DNA from: Sediminibacterium sp. KACHI17
GTDB lineage: Bacteria; Bacteroidota; Bacteroidia; Chitinophagales; Chitinophagaceae
Direction: 5' to 3'
DNA length: 64,000 nucleotides
Assembly: GCF_040362915.1 (NCBI RefSeq)
Contig: NZ_AP029612.1
Location: 868,001 to 932,000, forward strand
Numbering within the stretch: the stretch's first letter is position 1; each line of letters starts with the position of its first letter. Of this stretch, positions 16,809 to 25,527 are shown piece by piece. The translations under genes and the position numbers were made by a program. The notes below the pieces were generated by a model, which was not told where the DNA came from, made no database searches, and was given only the letters and a program-made list of their open reading frames with translations.

Positions 16809-17453
16809 ATGATCATCACCGTTTTTGGTGCGACCGGACAGGTTGGACGTTTTGTTGTATCACAAGCATTAGCATTGGGATATAAGGTTCGTGCATTTGG
16901 AAGAAATGTCTCGGATTTGATCGATCATGATCTCAATCATGATGCACTAACCGCCATACAGGGTTATGTTTTTGATGCGAATGATGTAAGGAATGCCATT
17001 AGTGGTGCAGATGCTGTCATATCTGTATTGGGCGGCAATATGGATGGTAGTGATAAGACCAGAAGTCTCGGGATGAAGAACATCATCGCACAAATGGAAC
17101 TAACAGGTGTAAAACGAATTGTTACACTTGGAGGAATGGGTATCCTGAATGCGGATGAGCCTGAAGAAGGTTTATTGATTGAACAAACGGGCTATCCCGA
17201 AGCATACCTGGCTGTTGGCAAAGAGCATTTATTGGCTTATCAGTCATTGGCAGCATCTGCTCTCGACTGGACCTTTATCTGTTCTCCTGATATTCTGAAT
17301 AAAATGGGAACCGGACAATACATTACCGCCGCGAATTATGCACCCAAGCCGAATCATTATCAAATAGCGGCAGGAGATCTGGCGCACTGCATGATTGCCT
17401 GTATACGAGAACAGCAGTACTTGAAACAACGTGTAGGAATTAGCAGATTATAA
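16809..17453 (+). CDS. NAD(P)-binding SDR-like protein (NmrA/atypical SDR5 type)
   Basis: A 214-residue single-domain Rossmann protein. The dinucleotide-binding motif is ITVFGATGQVGRFVV at the very N-terminus (GxxGxxG), and a second conserved stretch is ADAVISVLGGNMDG followed by RIVTLGGMGILN. The active-site YxxxK of classical SDRs is not evident, which fits atypical SDRs related to biliverdin reductase B and NmrA-like proteins that bind NAD(P)H and reduce small molecules or sense redox state. It is the last gene of the ytxJ run and convergent with the GNAT gene. Confidence 0.85.
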   Translation: MIITVFGATGQVGRFVVSQALALGYKVRAFGRNVSDLIDHDLNHDALTAIQGYVFDANDVRNAISGADAVISVLGGNMDGSDKTRSLGMKNIIAQMELTGVKRIVTLGGMGILNADEPEEGLLIEQTGYPEAYLAVGKEHLLAYQSLAASALDWTFICSPDILNKMGTGQYITAANYAPKPNHYQIAAGDLAHCMIACIREQQYLKQRVGISRL

Positions 17454-17471
17454 TCCAGAGAATGTAACTGA

Positions 17472-17996
17472 TCAAGACTTCAATTCTTTCATCATCAACC
17501 AATCCCTTTGAAGGTCGGTGCCTAATAAGAAATCATGCTCTCCAAATTTTGAAAAGCCGAAAGATTGATAAAAAGCAATGGCACGATGATTTTTTTCCCA
17601 AACACCTAACCATACTTTCTTTTTACCTAATGATGCAGCATAAGATAAAGCATGCTGCATCATTGCTTTACCTATCCCCTTACCGATGCTGTTCTTGCGT
17701 GCATAAAACCGACATATTTCAATCGCTTCCGCTGAACCATCCATTTGTGAATGAGCTCCGGGTTTTATTTTACAATAACCCACCGGCTGATCATCCAAAA
17801 AAGCAATAAAATAAATATGAAGAGGATCGAGTACTTCAGCCATCAATTTTTCTGAAGCGAATTGAGTATTCAGAAACAATTGCATGTCTTCGGCAGTATT
17901 CTGGTCGGCAAAACTGTCGTAAAAAGTTTCACGGCTGATGGTTGCGATCAAGGATGCATCATCAGCCGTGGCAGTTTGAATTTCTAAGCGTTTCAA
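17472..17996 (-). CDS. GNAT-family N-acetyltransferase (TTG start likely)
   Basis: With a TTG start at 17996 the protein has 174 residues, normal for one GNAT domain, and begins 4 nt after the thiolase stop. The only longer option is a GTG at 18080 that would add 28 residues overlapping the thiolase and is less plausible. The fold markers are ADDASLIATISRETFYDSFA (beta1-alpha1), VGYCKIKPG, ICRFYARKNSIGKGIGKAMM (motif A, the acetyl-CoA pyrophosphate loop) and KKVWLGVWEKNHRAIAFYQS (motif B). It resembles the RimI/Bacillus PaiA-like group acting on small amines or protein N-termini. It is probably translationally coupled to the thiolase. Confidence 0.88.
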   Translation of the reverse strand: MKRLEIQTATADDASLIATISRETFYDSFADQNTAEDMQLFLNTQFASEKLMAEVLDPLHIYFIAFLDDQPVGYCKIKPGAHSQMDGSAEAIEICRFYARKNSIGKGIGKAMMQHALSYAASLGKKKVWLGVWEKNHRAIAFYQSFGFSKFGEHDFLLGTDLQRDWLMMKELKS

Positions 17997-18000
17997 TGTA

Positions 18001-19191
18001 TTAAGCAGGGATATTTTCAATGACCATGGCACTGGCACCACCACCCCCATTACAAATACCGGCAGCTCCGATCTTACCACCGTGCTGTTTCAATACATGC
18101 AATAAGGTAACGATGATCCTTGCGCCGCTACAACCCAATGGATGTCCAAGAGAAACCGCTCCACCATGTACATTCACTTTGGCAGGATCCAGTTTCATCT
18201 TCTGGATATTGGCGATTCCAACAACTGAGAATGCCTCGTTCAACTCTACATAATCAATTTGATTCATTTCCAATCCAGCCTTCGCCACTGCTTTGGGAAC
18301 TGCCATAGCAGGTGTTGTTGTGAACCATTCCGGTGCTTGCTCTGCATCTGCATAGCTGCGTATCACAGCCAATGGTTTAATACCCATTGCATCTGCTTTT
18401 TCTTTACTCATCAATACCACTGCTGCTGCTCCATCATTCATGGTAGAAGCATTGGCTGCAGTAACAGTACCGTCTTTTACAAAAGCAGGCTTTAATTCAG
18501 GGATCTTATCAAATTTCACATTGAATGCATCTTCATCCTTTGCAAACAAGATCGGATCACCTTTTCGCTGCGGAATGGGTACAGGAACTACTTCCGCATC
18601 AAAGCTGCCATTATTCCATGCGGCCTGACTGCGCTTGTAGCTCTCAATCGCAAAAGCATCTTGTTCTTCACGTGAGATATTACACTCTTTTGCACAAAGT
18701 TCAGCTGCATTCCCCATTGCATAATTATGATACACATCGGTTAATCCATCTTTCGCTAAACCATCTACTAATTGAACATTGCCATATTTGTTTCCCCAAC
18801 GAAGATTGGGAGAATAAAAGGGCACATTGCTCATACTCTCCATACCTCCTGCAACCACTACATCCGCATCACCCAATAAAATTGCCTGCGCACCTTGTGC
18901 AATTGCTTTCATGCCACTGGCACAAACCTTATTAACGGTGGTACAGATGACACTATCAGGTAGCCCTGCAAATTTTGCTGCCTGACGAGCAGGTGCTTGT
19001 CCGGTATTGGCTTGAATCACACAACCCATTAATACTTCCTGTACTTGATCCGGTTGAATACCGGCTCTTTCAACAGCAGCTTTGATGGCAATCGCACCCA
19101 ACTGAGGCGCAGAAAAATCTTTAAGACTACCACCAAATGAGCCCATTGGAGTTCTCACGGCTGATACGATATATACGGTTCTATTCGACAT
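18001..19191 (-). CDS. Acetyl-CoA C-acyltransferase (thiolase)
   Basis: A 396-residue thiolase with all three catalytic residues: the nucleophilic Cys90 in VNKVCASGMKAIA, His350 in GHPLGCSGAR and Cys380 in ICNGGGGASAM. It condenses two acetyl-CoA to acetoacetyl-CoA or cleaves 3-ketoacyl-CoA in beta-oxidation. The acetyl-CoA acetyltransferase (thiolase II) subgroup fits the length and the closing sequence, but no beta-oxidation partner is adjacent to decide. It is first in a two-gene unit with the GNAT gene and divergent from the gene at 19293. Confidence 0.95.
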   Translation of the reverse strand: MSNRTVYIVSAVRTPMGSFGGSLKDFSAPQLGAIAIKAAVERAGIQPDQVQEVLMGCVIQANTGQAPARQAAKFAGLPDSVICTTVNKVCASGMKAIAQGAQAILLGDADVVVAGGMESMSNVPFYSPNLRWGNKYGNVQLVDGLAKDGLTDVYHNYAMGNAAELCAKECNISREEQDAFAIESYKRSQAAWNNGSFDAEVVPVPIPQRKGDPILFAKDEDAFNVKFDKIPELKPAFVKDGTVTAANASTMNDGAAAVVLMSKEKADAMGIKPLAVIRSYADAEQAPEWFTTTPAMAVPKAVAKAGLEMNQIDYVELNEAFSVVGIANIQKMKLDPAKVNVHGGAVSLGHPLGCSGARIIVTLLHVLKQHGGKIGAAGICNGGGGASAMVIENIPA

Positions 19192-19292
19192 ATGATTGAA
19201 TTGAAGCGCAAATATAGGGCAATCATACTAACAATCGTTAGCTTCGGTTGTTAATTCTAAGCAGCAAACCGATGTATATTAGCAAAAAAGTT

Positions 19293-19712
19293 ATGCGCAA
19301 TCTCTTTTCTTTTTTGGTTGTATTCTCGCTTATACTAGTGCTGTTCTGTTCATTTATGGCCACTCCTCCTGATTGCAACGCTTTGAAGACAGGCCGATTC
19401 CATAGCTATACAAAGAAAGGCGATCATATACAGATCACCAGAATTGACGGCATTCAACAGGATGTAAATACGCAAACAAAAGACACGACTTACTGGAAAA
19501 TAGAGTGGCTTGGGAATTGCAGATTTGCGGCATCCTACTTATCGGGCGCCGGACCCAAAAATGAAGCAGAAAAAAGGCTCTATGAAAACACCATCCTGTA
19601 CTTTGACATCAAAGAGATTGCTGATGACTATTATATTGGCACAACCACGGTTAAAGCATCAAATGGCATGAGTGTATTTACAGATACTACCTGGCTGGTA
19701 GCCAGAAAATAA
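19293..19712 (+). CDS. Secreted small protein of unknown function
   Basis: A protein of 139 residues from ATG 19293; an ATG at 19272 (seven residues longer) is also possible. The N-terminus is a signal or membrane anchor (MRNLFSFLVVFSLILVLFCSF). The mature part starts DCNALKTGRFHSYTKKGDHI and contains WKIEWLGNCRFAASYLSG and a closing VFTDTTWLVARK. It belongs to a family of small secreted Bacteroidota proteins (a Cys-x-x-hydrophobic-Lys-x-G-x-F start and a central W-x-W-x-C strand), some of which I recall being mislabelled as topoisomerase. The beta-rich pattern suggests a lipocalin-like barrel, which is inference. It stands between divergent thiolase and convergent S1-protein genes. Confidence 0.75.
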   Translation: MRNLFSFLVVFSLILVLFCSFMATPPDCNALKTGRFHSYTKKGDHIQITRIDGIQQDVNTQTKDTTYWKIEWLGNCRFAASYLSGAGPKNEAEKRLYENTILYFDIKEIADDYYIGTTTVKASNGMSVFTDTTWLVARK

Positions 19713-19735
19713 TGGATGATTGCAAAGGATGTTAT

Positions 19736-20575
19736 TTATTCCGCAATGAGTTTAAAGCCTGTTTGTGTAAACTCTATTTTTCTTTGTTTATAAAGATTAC
19801 CGGTCGTCATTTTAAATGTTTTTTTACTCATGCCAAAGAATGCATAGATGGCTTCAGGATCAGACTTATCATGATATGGCAGATAACCATTGTTCTCCTG
19901 CAACAGGCGTAGAATCTTTTCTGATTCATCTTCTACTTTTTGAAATCCGGGTTTACCTAAGACCACATCAATTTTATTACCCGGAAGAATCGTCTTAATA
20001 AATCCTTTCAGCTTATCACCGATCTTCAGTTCTGTAAATATTTCGTTGGTATGAATGATACCAGTATGCAGGTTATTGATGATCACCACAAAACCCAGTT
20101 CCGATTGACGGTATACCAATAAATCTACCTGATCTAATTCCTTCACAGTAAGTTCATCATTACTCAGCAATTGTTCGATCTTCTCTGTGGCAGCTACCCT
20201 ACCAGTCATTTGATCGATATATAGTTTCACCAGGTACTCTCCTCCTACACGCATACCACCCAACTGCTTGGAAGCGGGAACGAACAGATCCTTCATCAAT
20301 CCCCAATCAAGAAAAGCGCCTTGTCTTGTAACTGCAACAGCTTTCATTTTAGCGATCTCACCCACACAGGCGTTGGCTTTTTGCGTGGTAGCGATCAATC
20401 TGTTATCTGAATCATGGTATACAAATACCGTTATTTCATCTCCAATACGAAGTCCTTTCGGAGCAAAACGGGTGGGTAACAAAATGCCATCACCTCCATC
20501 TTCGAGGTAAAATCCAAAATCTACTTTTCGTGATACTTTCAGGGTATTGTATTGCCCTACATTAACTTTTTCCAT
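19736..20575 (-). CDS. CvfB-like S1 RNA-binding protein
   Basis: A 279-residue protein starting at ATG 20575; an in-frame TTG at 20593 is less likely. The layout matches CvfB/YitL: two to three S1-type OB domains (residues ~5-65 VGQYNTLKVSRKVDFGFYLE; ~70-135 VTRQGAFLDWGLMKDLFVP; ~150-215 LGFVVIINNLHTGIIHTNEI) followed by a winged-helix C-terminus (~220-279, YLPYHDKSDPEAIYAFFGMS, KTFKMTTGNLYKQRKI). CvfB proteins bind RNA and affect virulence or translation in Firmicutes; the target here is unknown. The gene is monocistronic. Confidence 0.88.
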   Translation of the reverse strand: MEKVNVGQYNTLKVSRKVDFGFYLEDGGDGILLPTRFAPKGLRIGDEITVFVYHDSDNRLIATTQKANACVGEIAKMKAVAVTRQGAFLDWGLMKDLFVPASKQLGGMRVGGEYLVKLYIDQMTGRVAATEKIEQLLSNDELTVKELDQVDLLVYRQSELGFVVIINNLHTGIIHTNEIFTELKIGDKLKGFIKTILPGNKIDVVLGKPGFQKVEDESEKILRLLQENNGYLPYHDKSDPEAIYAFFGMSKKTFKMTTGNLYKQRKIEFTQTGFKLIAE

Positions 20576-20701
20576 AAAAATCCTAATCGGCAAAAATAGG
20601 TTAGTTTATCCGAATGCTTTAAAATAAGCAATTACCATGGGTATCCACTACTGTTAGCAACTTTAAAAGACTGATCCCTAAGGCTTTAATATTTTCATCG
20701 C

Positions 20702-21607
20702 ATGAAAGGGATTATAGGGATAGTTGTATTGTGTACACTCTCACTCCAGGCTTTTGCGCAAACAGTTTCTGGTCATTGGTATGGCATCGGTAAAGTGGCA
20801 GTTCCGGGGGAACATAGCTCCTATTTATCTGAATTGACCCTCAAACAAAAAGGGGCTGCTGTTGTCGGCGAATTACAGTATTATTTCAGGGATAGTTTAT
20901 TCAAGGTAAAAGTCACTGGTAGTTTTAATAGTAATACGAGACAACTGATTTTTAAGCCGATCCCATTCATCTACTATTTATCAACCAGCACTAAAACAGG
21001 TATTGATTGTATACTGACCGGGAATTTCACATTATTGGTCAATCGTACGGAATCTATATTGACCGGCGCTTTTGAAAGTGATGCAGCACATAGATATACA
21101 ACACCTGCTATTCAGTATCGTTTTAAGTCTTCAACAGATACAGTAGCGCAGAAGGCCGAACTGTATTCATCAGCGATAGATGTACCATCTGACACAATAG
21201 CTACACGCACGATCACTGACCGGAAAGAAATGCAAGCTGTAATGATCGATCCCGATTTTTTGAAAAGAGAAAAAAAGATCTTTAAAGAAATCGAGGTCAG
21301 TGAAACCGCATTAAGAATTGAATTGTATGATAATGGCACTATTGATCATGATACCATTTCGATTTTCAGTAATGACCGACTCTTATACAAAGATGTACCA
21401 CTCACACAAAGTGCATTCAGAAGAACCGTACTCCTCGATTCAACTATAGAAGTGAATGAGATCAGTATGTATGCTGAGAACTTAGGCAGCATCCCTCCCA
21501 ACACTGCGATCATGATCATCTATGATGGCAATAGAAGACATGAAATCATTTTAACCAGTGACCTGAAGAATACCGCGACAATCCGTTTAAGAAGAAAGAT
21601 CAAGTGA
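20702..21607 (+). CDS. Secreted hypothetical protein, 301 aa
   Basis: The signal peptide spans residues 1-19 (MKGIIGIVVLCTLSLQAFAQ). The mature N-terminal half (~20-140) starts VSGHWYGIGKV and looks like a beta-sandwich or lipocalin-type domain with YLSELTLKQKGAAVVGELQY. A polar linker follows. The C-terminal half (~195-300) has RIELYDNGTIDHDTISIFSN, a pattern seen in secreted Bacteroidota proteins with a terminal beta domain, closing with NTAIMIIYDGNRRHEI. I do not recognise a named family with certainty. It is probably periplasmic or surface-exposed and monocistronic, convergent with parC across a word-repeat spacer. Confidence 0.8.
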   Translation: MKGIIGIVVLCTLSLQAFAQTVSGHWYGIGKVAVPGEHSSYLSELTLKQKGAAVVGELQYYFRDSLFKVKVTGSFNSNTRQLIFKPIPFIYYLSTSTKTGIDCILTGNFTLLVNRTESILTGAFESDAAHRYTTPAIQYRFKSSTDTVAQKAELYSSAIDVPSDTIATRTITDRKEMQAVMIDPDFLKREKKIFKEIEVSETALRIELYDNGTIDHDTISIFSNDRLLYKDVPLTQSAFRRTVLLDSTIEVNEISMYAENLGSIPPNTAIMIIYDGNRRHEIILTSDLKNTATIRLRRKIK

Positions 21608-21611
21608 AGCA

Positions 21612-21700
21612 TAAGAGTAGCTGATGGCTAATCGATCATAGCTAATCGCGGCACAATCAATTAGGACTCACGATCTGGTATGACCGATCAGCGATCAGTT
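21612..21700. repeat. Low-complexity word repeat (GCTAATCG/GATCAG)
   Basis: The spacer between the convergent secreted-protein gene and parC repeats the words GGCTAATCGATCA, AGCTAATCG and CGATCAG. It is one of several such intergenic segments in the window. No T-run terminator was identified in it. Confidence 0.5.
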
Positions 21701-24212
21701 AAAACAATTCCGGCATTGGATTCTCATCTTTGGGTCTTTGCTCCCATTCCATTTCAATACTTTTATTGAAGTCTGTAAGTTTCGCACCAACTGCTTTCCA
21801 ACCCATGACTTCCACCATTTTTGCAACTTTGAATTTGGCTTTGCGTACTTGAGCTCCTCTGCCCGTTTGAACCACCAAGATCGGCTCTTCATCAGTTGTA
21901 ACCGCTTCTAATCGGTTCCCGTCTCCTTCTTTGATGAATAGGAACTGGGTTTTCAAAGTACTGGTTTCAATTTTGAAACGTTTGATATTGAATTGTCCTT
22001 TATCATTATCCAAGTAAACCGCAGTAATGATTTTATTCGCATCGAATTTTTCGATCAATGTCACTTTCTCCGGATCAAAACGCTGGGTCATTTCAGTATC
22101 AGTCAGCTCATAACTACCGTCATTGTAAATGACCAATAATTTTTCATCTTCAAAGCTTCCAAGGTATTGTCCTTTTTCTTCTGTATTCAGTCTACCGAAC
22201 TTATCATCGAACCAAAGTTTAACACCTGCTAAAGTACTCTTACCCGCTTCTTTTAATTTAACTGCCTTGATAGGGTATTTCGTTACCTGGTTACCCATAC
22301 TGCTCCTTCCTTTGATCTCTAATTCTTCAAAATAAAAATCAAACTCTTTATTACGGGCAGTACAATTAGGACTCAGCACTACTTTCACCACTTCAGCTTC
22401 GCCATTTGGGTTGGCAGTGAAATAATGCACTTTACTTTTATCAGACCCTTTGGTAAGATCATATTCCTTATCACGTGTTACCCCTGTTACATTGAATCGT
22501 TTGGCATAACTCGTTCCACTTGCCCCATCTAAATAGATCATATTGTAAGTGGTACGCTCATCATTTTTTCTGAAAACAGCAGCATGAATGATGTCTTTCC
22601 CTACAAAGATCTTATCCGCAACTTTCACCACTTTCATGGTGCCGGATTTAGTGAATGCAATGATGTCATCATAATCAGAACAGTCACATAAAAATTCATC
22701 TTTTTTCAAAGAGGTACCAATGAAACCTTCTGCTCGATTCAGGTACAATTTCGTATTCGCGATCGCTACCTGTTTTACCTGAATGGTATCAAATTCTTTG
22801 ATCTCGGTCTTTCTTTCCCGACCCTTTCCAAATTTTTTCAGCAAATTTTCAAAGTATGCAACCGCAAACTCTGTTAAATGCTCCAGATCAAATTTTACTT
22901 GTTTGATCTCGGCTTCAATTCCTTTGATCTGCTCATTGAGTTCATTGATGTCTAAGCGGTAAATCCTACGTACAGGTTTTTCAGTGAGCTTCAGGATATC
23001 CTCTCTTTCAATAGCGCGCTTCAACTTTTTTCTGAATGGCTCAAAGGCTTTACTGATCGCCTCGATCACCAGATCCCAGGTAGCATGTTTTTGCTCCAGC
23101 TCTTTGTATATCTTTTCTTCAAAGAATATTTTTTCCAATGAAGTATAATGCCATTTGTCTTCCAACTCTGCCAGTCTGATCTCCAATTCTCTTCCTAATA
23201 AAGTCTTGGTGTTATCAGCAGATACTTTTAATAATTCGTGTACCCCCAGGAACTGAGGTTTTTGATCCACCACTACACAAGCATTCGGAGAGATACTTAC
23301 TTCACAATCAGTGAAAGCATACAAAGCATCAATAGTAATATCTGTTGATATCCCCGCAGCAAGATCAATATGGATCTCCACTTCTTGTGCCGTTACATCA
23401 GTCACTTTCTTGATCTTGATCTTACCCTGGTCATTGGCTTTGGTAATGCTCTCCATCAATTGAGTTGTGGTCACGCCAAAAGGCACATCCCGAATAACCA
23501 ATGTCTTTTTATCCAATTCTTCAATATGTGCACGCACCCGAACCTTACCGCCTCTTTTCCCTTCATTGTAATTGGATACATCGATCATTCCTCCTGTTTG
23601 AAAATCAGGATAGATCTCAAATTTTTTCCCTTTCAGGTATTTGATCGAAGCATCGATCAGTTCACAGAAATTATGGGGAAGAATTTTAGTAGATAAACCT
23701 ACTGCAATACCATCAGCTCCTTGAGCCAGTAGTAATGGGAACTTCATAGGCAAAGTGATGGGTTCATTCTTTCTGCCATCATAACTTAATTGCCAATGTG
23801 TTGTCTTATGATTGAATGCAACTTCAAGTGCGAATTTCGATAAACGTGCTTCAATATATCTTGAAGCAGCCGCTTCATCACCTGTTCTTACATCTCCCCA
23901 GTTACCTTGTGTTTCAATTAACAGGTCTTTTTGACCAAGATTTACCAATGCATCTCCAATACTTGCATCTCCATGCGGATGGTACTGCATACTTTGCCCG
24001 ATAATGTTCGCTACTTTGTTAAAGCGACCATCATCCATTTCTTTCATTGCATGTAATATCCTGCGTTGTACAGGTTTCAAACCATCCTCAATAGCAGGAA
24101 TAGCTCTTTCCAATATTACATAGGAAGCATAATCCAGAAACCAGTTCCGGTATTGCCCTTGTACGCCTGATTGATTTTCAAAAACCCTATTGGGCTGTTT
24201 TTCCTTCGCCAT
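21699..24212 (-). CDS. parC: DNA topoisomerase IV subunit A
   Basis: An 837-residue type IIA topoisomerase breakage-reunion subunit. The winged-helix active site reads YHPHGDASIGDALV (residues 77-90) and DEAAASRYIEARL with the catalytic Tyr119. A long coiled-coil (~370-450, EQIKGIEAEIKQVKFDLEHL) precedes a C-terminal beta-pinwheel. No GyrA-box (QRRGGKG) is visible, which argues for topoisomerase IV rather than gyrase. Position 83 is Ala where E. coli GyrA has Ser83. It decatenates daughter chromosomes together with ParE. It is the last gene of the parE-DUF1835-cupin-parC run, all spaced by 22-44 nt. Confidence 0.93.
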   Translation of the reverse strand: MAKEKQPNRVFENQSGVQGQYRNWFLDYASYVILERAIPAIEDGLKPVQRRILHAMKEMDDGRFNKVANIIGQSMQYHPHGDASIGDALVNLGQKDLLIETQGNWGDVRTGDEAAASRYIEARLSKFALEVAFNHKTTHWQLSYDGRKNEPITLPMKFPLLLAQGADGIAVGLSTKILPHNFCELIDASIKYLKGKKFEIYPDFQTGGMIDVSNYNEGKRGGKVRVRAHIEELDKKTLVIRDVPFGVTTTQLMESITKANDQGKIKIKKVTDVTAQEVEIHIDLAAGISTDITIDALYAFTDCEVSISPNACVVVDQKPQFLGVHELLKVSADNTKTLLGRELEIRLAELEDKWHYTSLEKIFFEEKIYKELEQKHATWDLVIEAISKAFEPFRKKLKRAIEREDILKLTEKPVRRIYRLDINELNEQIKGIEAEIKQVKFDLEHLTEFAVAYFENLLKKFGKGRERKTEIKEFDTIQVKQVAIANTKLYLNRAEGFIGTSLKKDEFLCDCSDYDDIIAFTKSGTMKVVKVADKIFVGKDIIHAAVFRKNDERTTYNMIYLDGASGTSYAKRFNVTGVTRDKEYDLTKGSDKSKVHYFTANPNGEAEVVKVVLSPNCTARNKEFDFYFEELEIKGRSSMGNQVTKYPIKAVKLKEAGKSTLAGVKLWFDDKFGRLNTEEKGQYLGSFEDEKLLVIYNDGSYELTDTEMTQRFDPEKVTLIEKFDANKIITAVYLDNDKGQFNIKRFKIETSTLKTQFLFIKEGDGNRLEAVTTDEEPILVVQTGRGAQVRKAKFKVAKMVEVMGWKAVGAKLTDFNKSIEMEWEQRPKDENPMPELF

Positions 24213-24246
24213 CTTCTCGTCATTTGTTAATGGTGTCTATTACACC

Positions 24247-24618
24247 CTATTTCTCAATTCTGAATGTATCGTCTTTAGCATCTTCTAACCCATTCAACTC
24301 GAACATGATGATATCTGTATCTGCAATCACTTCATGCCAAGCCCATGGTTGAATGAATATTTTAGCCGGTGCTTTCACTTGAACAGATCCTTTCGCTGCT
24401 CCTTTTACATCAAACCAATTCACCGTTGCTTCTCCTTGCATCAATATCAATTGCTCTGGATTTTTCGTAGGAGCGGTACCCTTGTGGTAATGTCGGCCAC
24501 TGGCACTCCCTTTTTTCCTGTAAGCAATGATGAATTGTCCGGTTCTATCTGTATCAAAATAGTGCGTAGCCCCTCTTTCATCTTCTCCTATTTTAGCTAC
24601 TTGTATGATTTCAACCAT
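24247..24618 (-). CDS. Cupin-fold protein (FdtA/WxcM-like)
   Basis: A 123-residue single-domain beta-barrel. The cupin pattern is visible as GRHYHKGTAPTKNPEQLILM (an HxHx-like metal or ligand site: H43, H45 region) with a later QPWAWHEVIADTDIIMFELN, the second cupin motif with a conserved His. It resembles small sugar 3,4-ketoisomerase or phosphosugar-binding cupins but no nucleotide-sugar genes are near. It sits inside the parE-parC run, 34 nt upstream of parC and 44 nt downstream of the DUF1835 gene, so it is co-transcribed with the topoisomerase genes. Its role there is unknown. Confidence 0.8.
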   Translation of the reverse strand: MVEIIQVAKIGEDERGATHYFDTDRTGQFIIAYRKKGSASGRHYHKGTAPTKNPEQLILMQGEATVNWFDVKGAAKGSVQVKAPAKIFIQPWAWHEVIADTDIIMFELNGLEDAKDDTFRIEK

Positions 24619-24662
24619 AGGTGCTGTTTGAGCTGTCTTCTAAAATTTGCAATCCGCTTTTT

Positions 24663-25505
24663 TTATTCAGTCGCTTCAATACTTGCATCCTGACTCTTTC
24701 CTCCCTGGGTCTTGATACTCATATCTTTCCATGATTTATTCCAATCACCGATCGCTTCTAATTTTCCTTCATTGATCAATTCTCTGATTCTCCACACTAA
24801 AAAGACATCTCCTGTTTTCACTTTCATCTTACTTAAGGTATTGGTTAATATCTTACTCAGCTTTTGTGGTTCTGAATTGATATGCGCCAATATATCTTTA
24901 TCAAAAAAACTGACTTCCTTACCGATCAATTTTTTCCCACCTTCAAGAAAACGGACCATTGCAGACTCCTGACAATGTTTTTTCCACTCATCAGGATCTA
25001 CCTCAAATTCACTGAGAGTAATAGGTCTGGCCAGCCGCTTCGCTTTTAAAAATTCTTTGGGCTGGATTTCATGGAGATAAGAAGGATAGAAAATTTGTCC
25101 TTTCTCATTAATGAATGGAAGGTTATTCAGATACAAGACCTGTATTTTTCCTTGAAAATCTTTCAATTGACTCATCAACCAGTAATAACCACAAACATCA
25201 TGTGCATTTTGAGCCATCCATATCCATACTTCCGTATCAGGCTCTTCTGATAACTGTTTGATCAAATGATGTACGGTCAATTTATCATCGACCAGATCAA
25301 GTTGTTCGGTATAAGGAGAATAGGTCAGCAGGTCTTTCCACCAGTCACGACGTTGCTGGTATCCTTCTGCTTCGTAGATATCGCCCAATGGACCTACAGC
25401 ATAATCGTCTTTGATCTCAAGGATCGTTCCTTGAATGGTTTCATCCAACTCCATGGCTTGTTGCAGTACGGCGATATTCGCAGTTTCGAAAACAATATGA
25501 ATCAT
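24663..25505 (-). CDS. DUF1835 domain-containing protein
   Basis: A 280-residue cytoplasmic protein. The N-terminal DUF1835 domain (residues ~1-130) starts MIHIVFETANIAVLQQAMEL and continues with EIKDDYAVGPLGDIYEAEGY, the family's characteristic AVGPL motif. A DUF3658-like C-terminal region (~150-270) follows, including FLKAKRLARPITLSEFEVDP and VFLVWRIRELINEGKLEAIG. Function of the family is unknown. It lies 22 nt downstream of parE and 44 nt upstream of the cupin gene, so it is an embedded member of the topoisomerase IV unit. Confidence 0.88.
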   Translation of the reverse strand: MIHIVFETANIAVLQQAMELDETIQGTILEIKDDYAVGPLGDIYEAEGYQQRRDWWKDLLTYSPYTEQLDLVDDKLTVHHLIKQLSEEPDTEVWIWMAQNAHDVCGYYWLMSQLKDFQGKIQVLYLNNLPFINEKGQIFYPSYLHEIQPKEFLKAKRLARPITLSEFEVDPDEWKKHCQESAMVRFLEGGKKLIGKEVSFFDKDILAHINSEPQKLSKILTNTLSKMKVKTGDVFLVWRIRELINEGKLEAIGDWNKSWKDMSIKTQGGKSQDASIEATE

Positions 25506-25527
25506 CTTGTGCTATTTAATACTTAGA

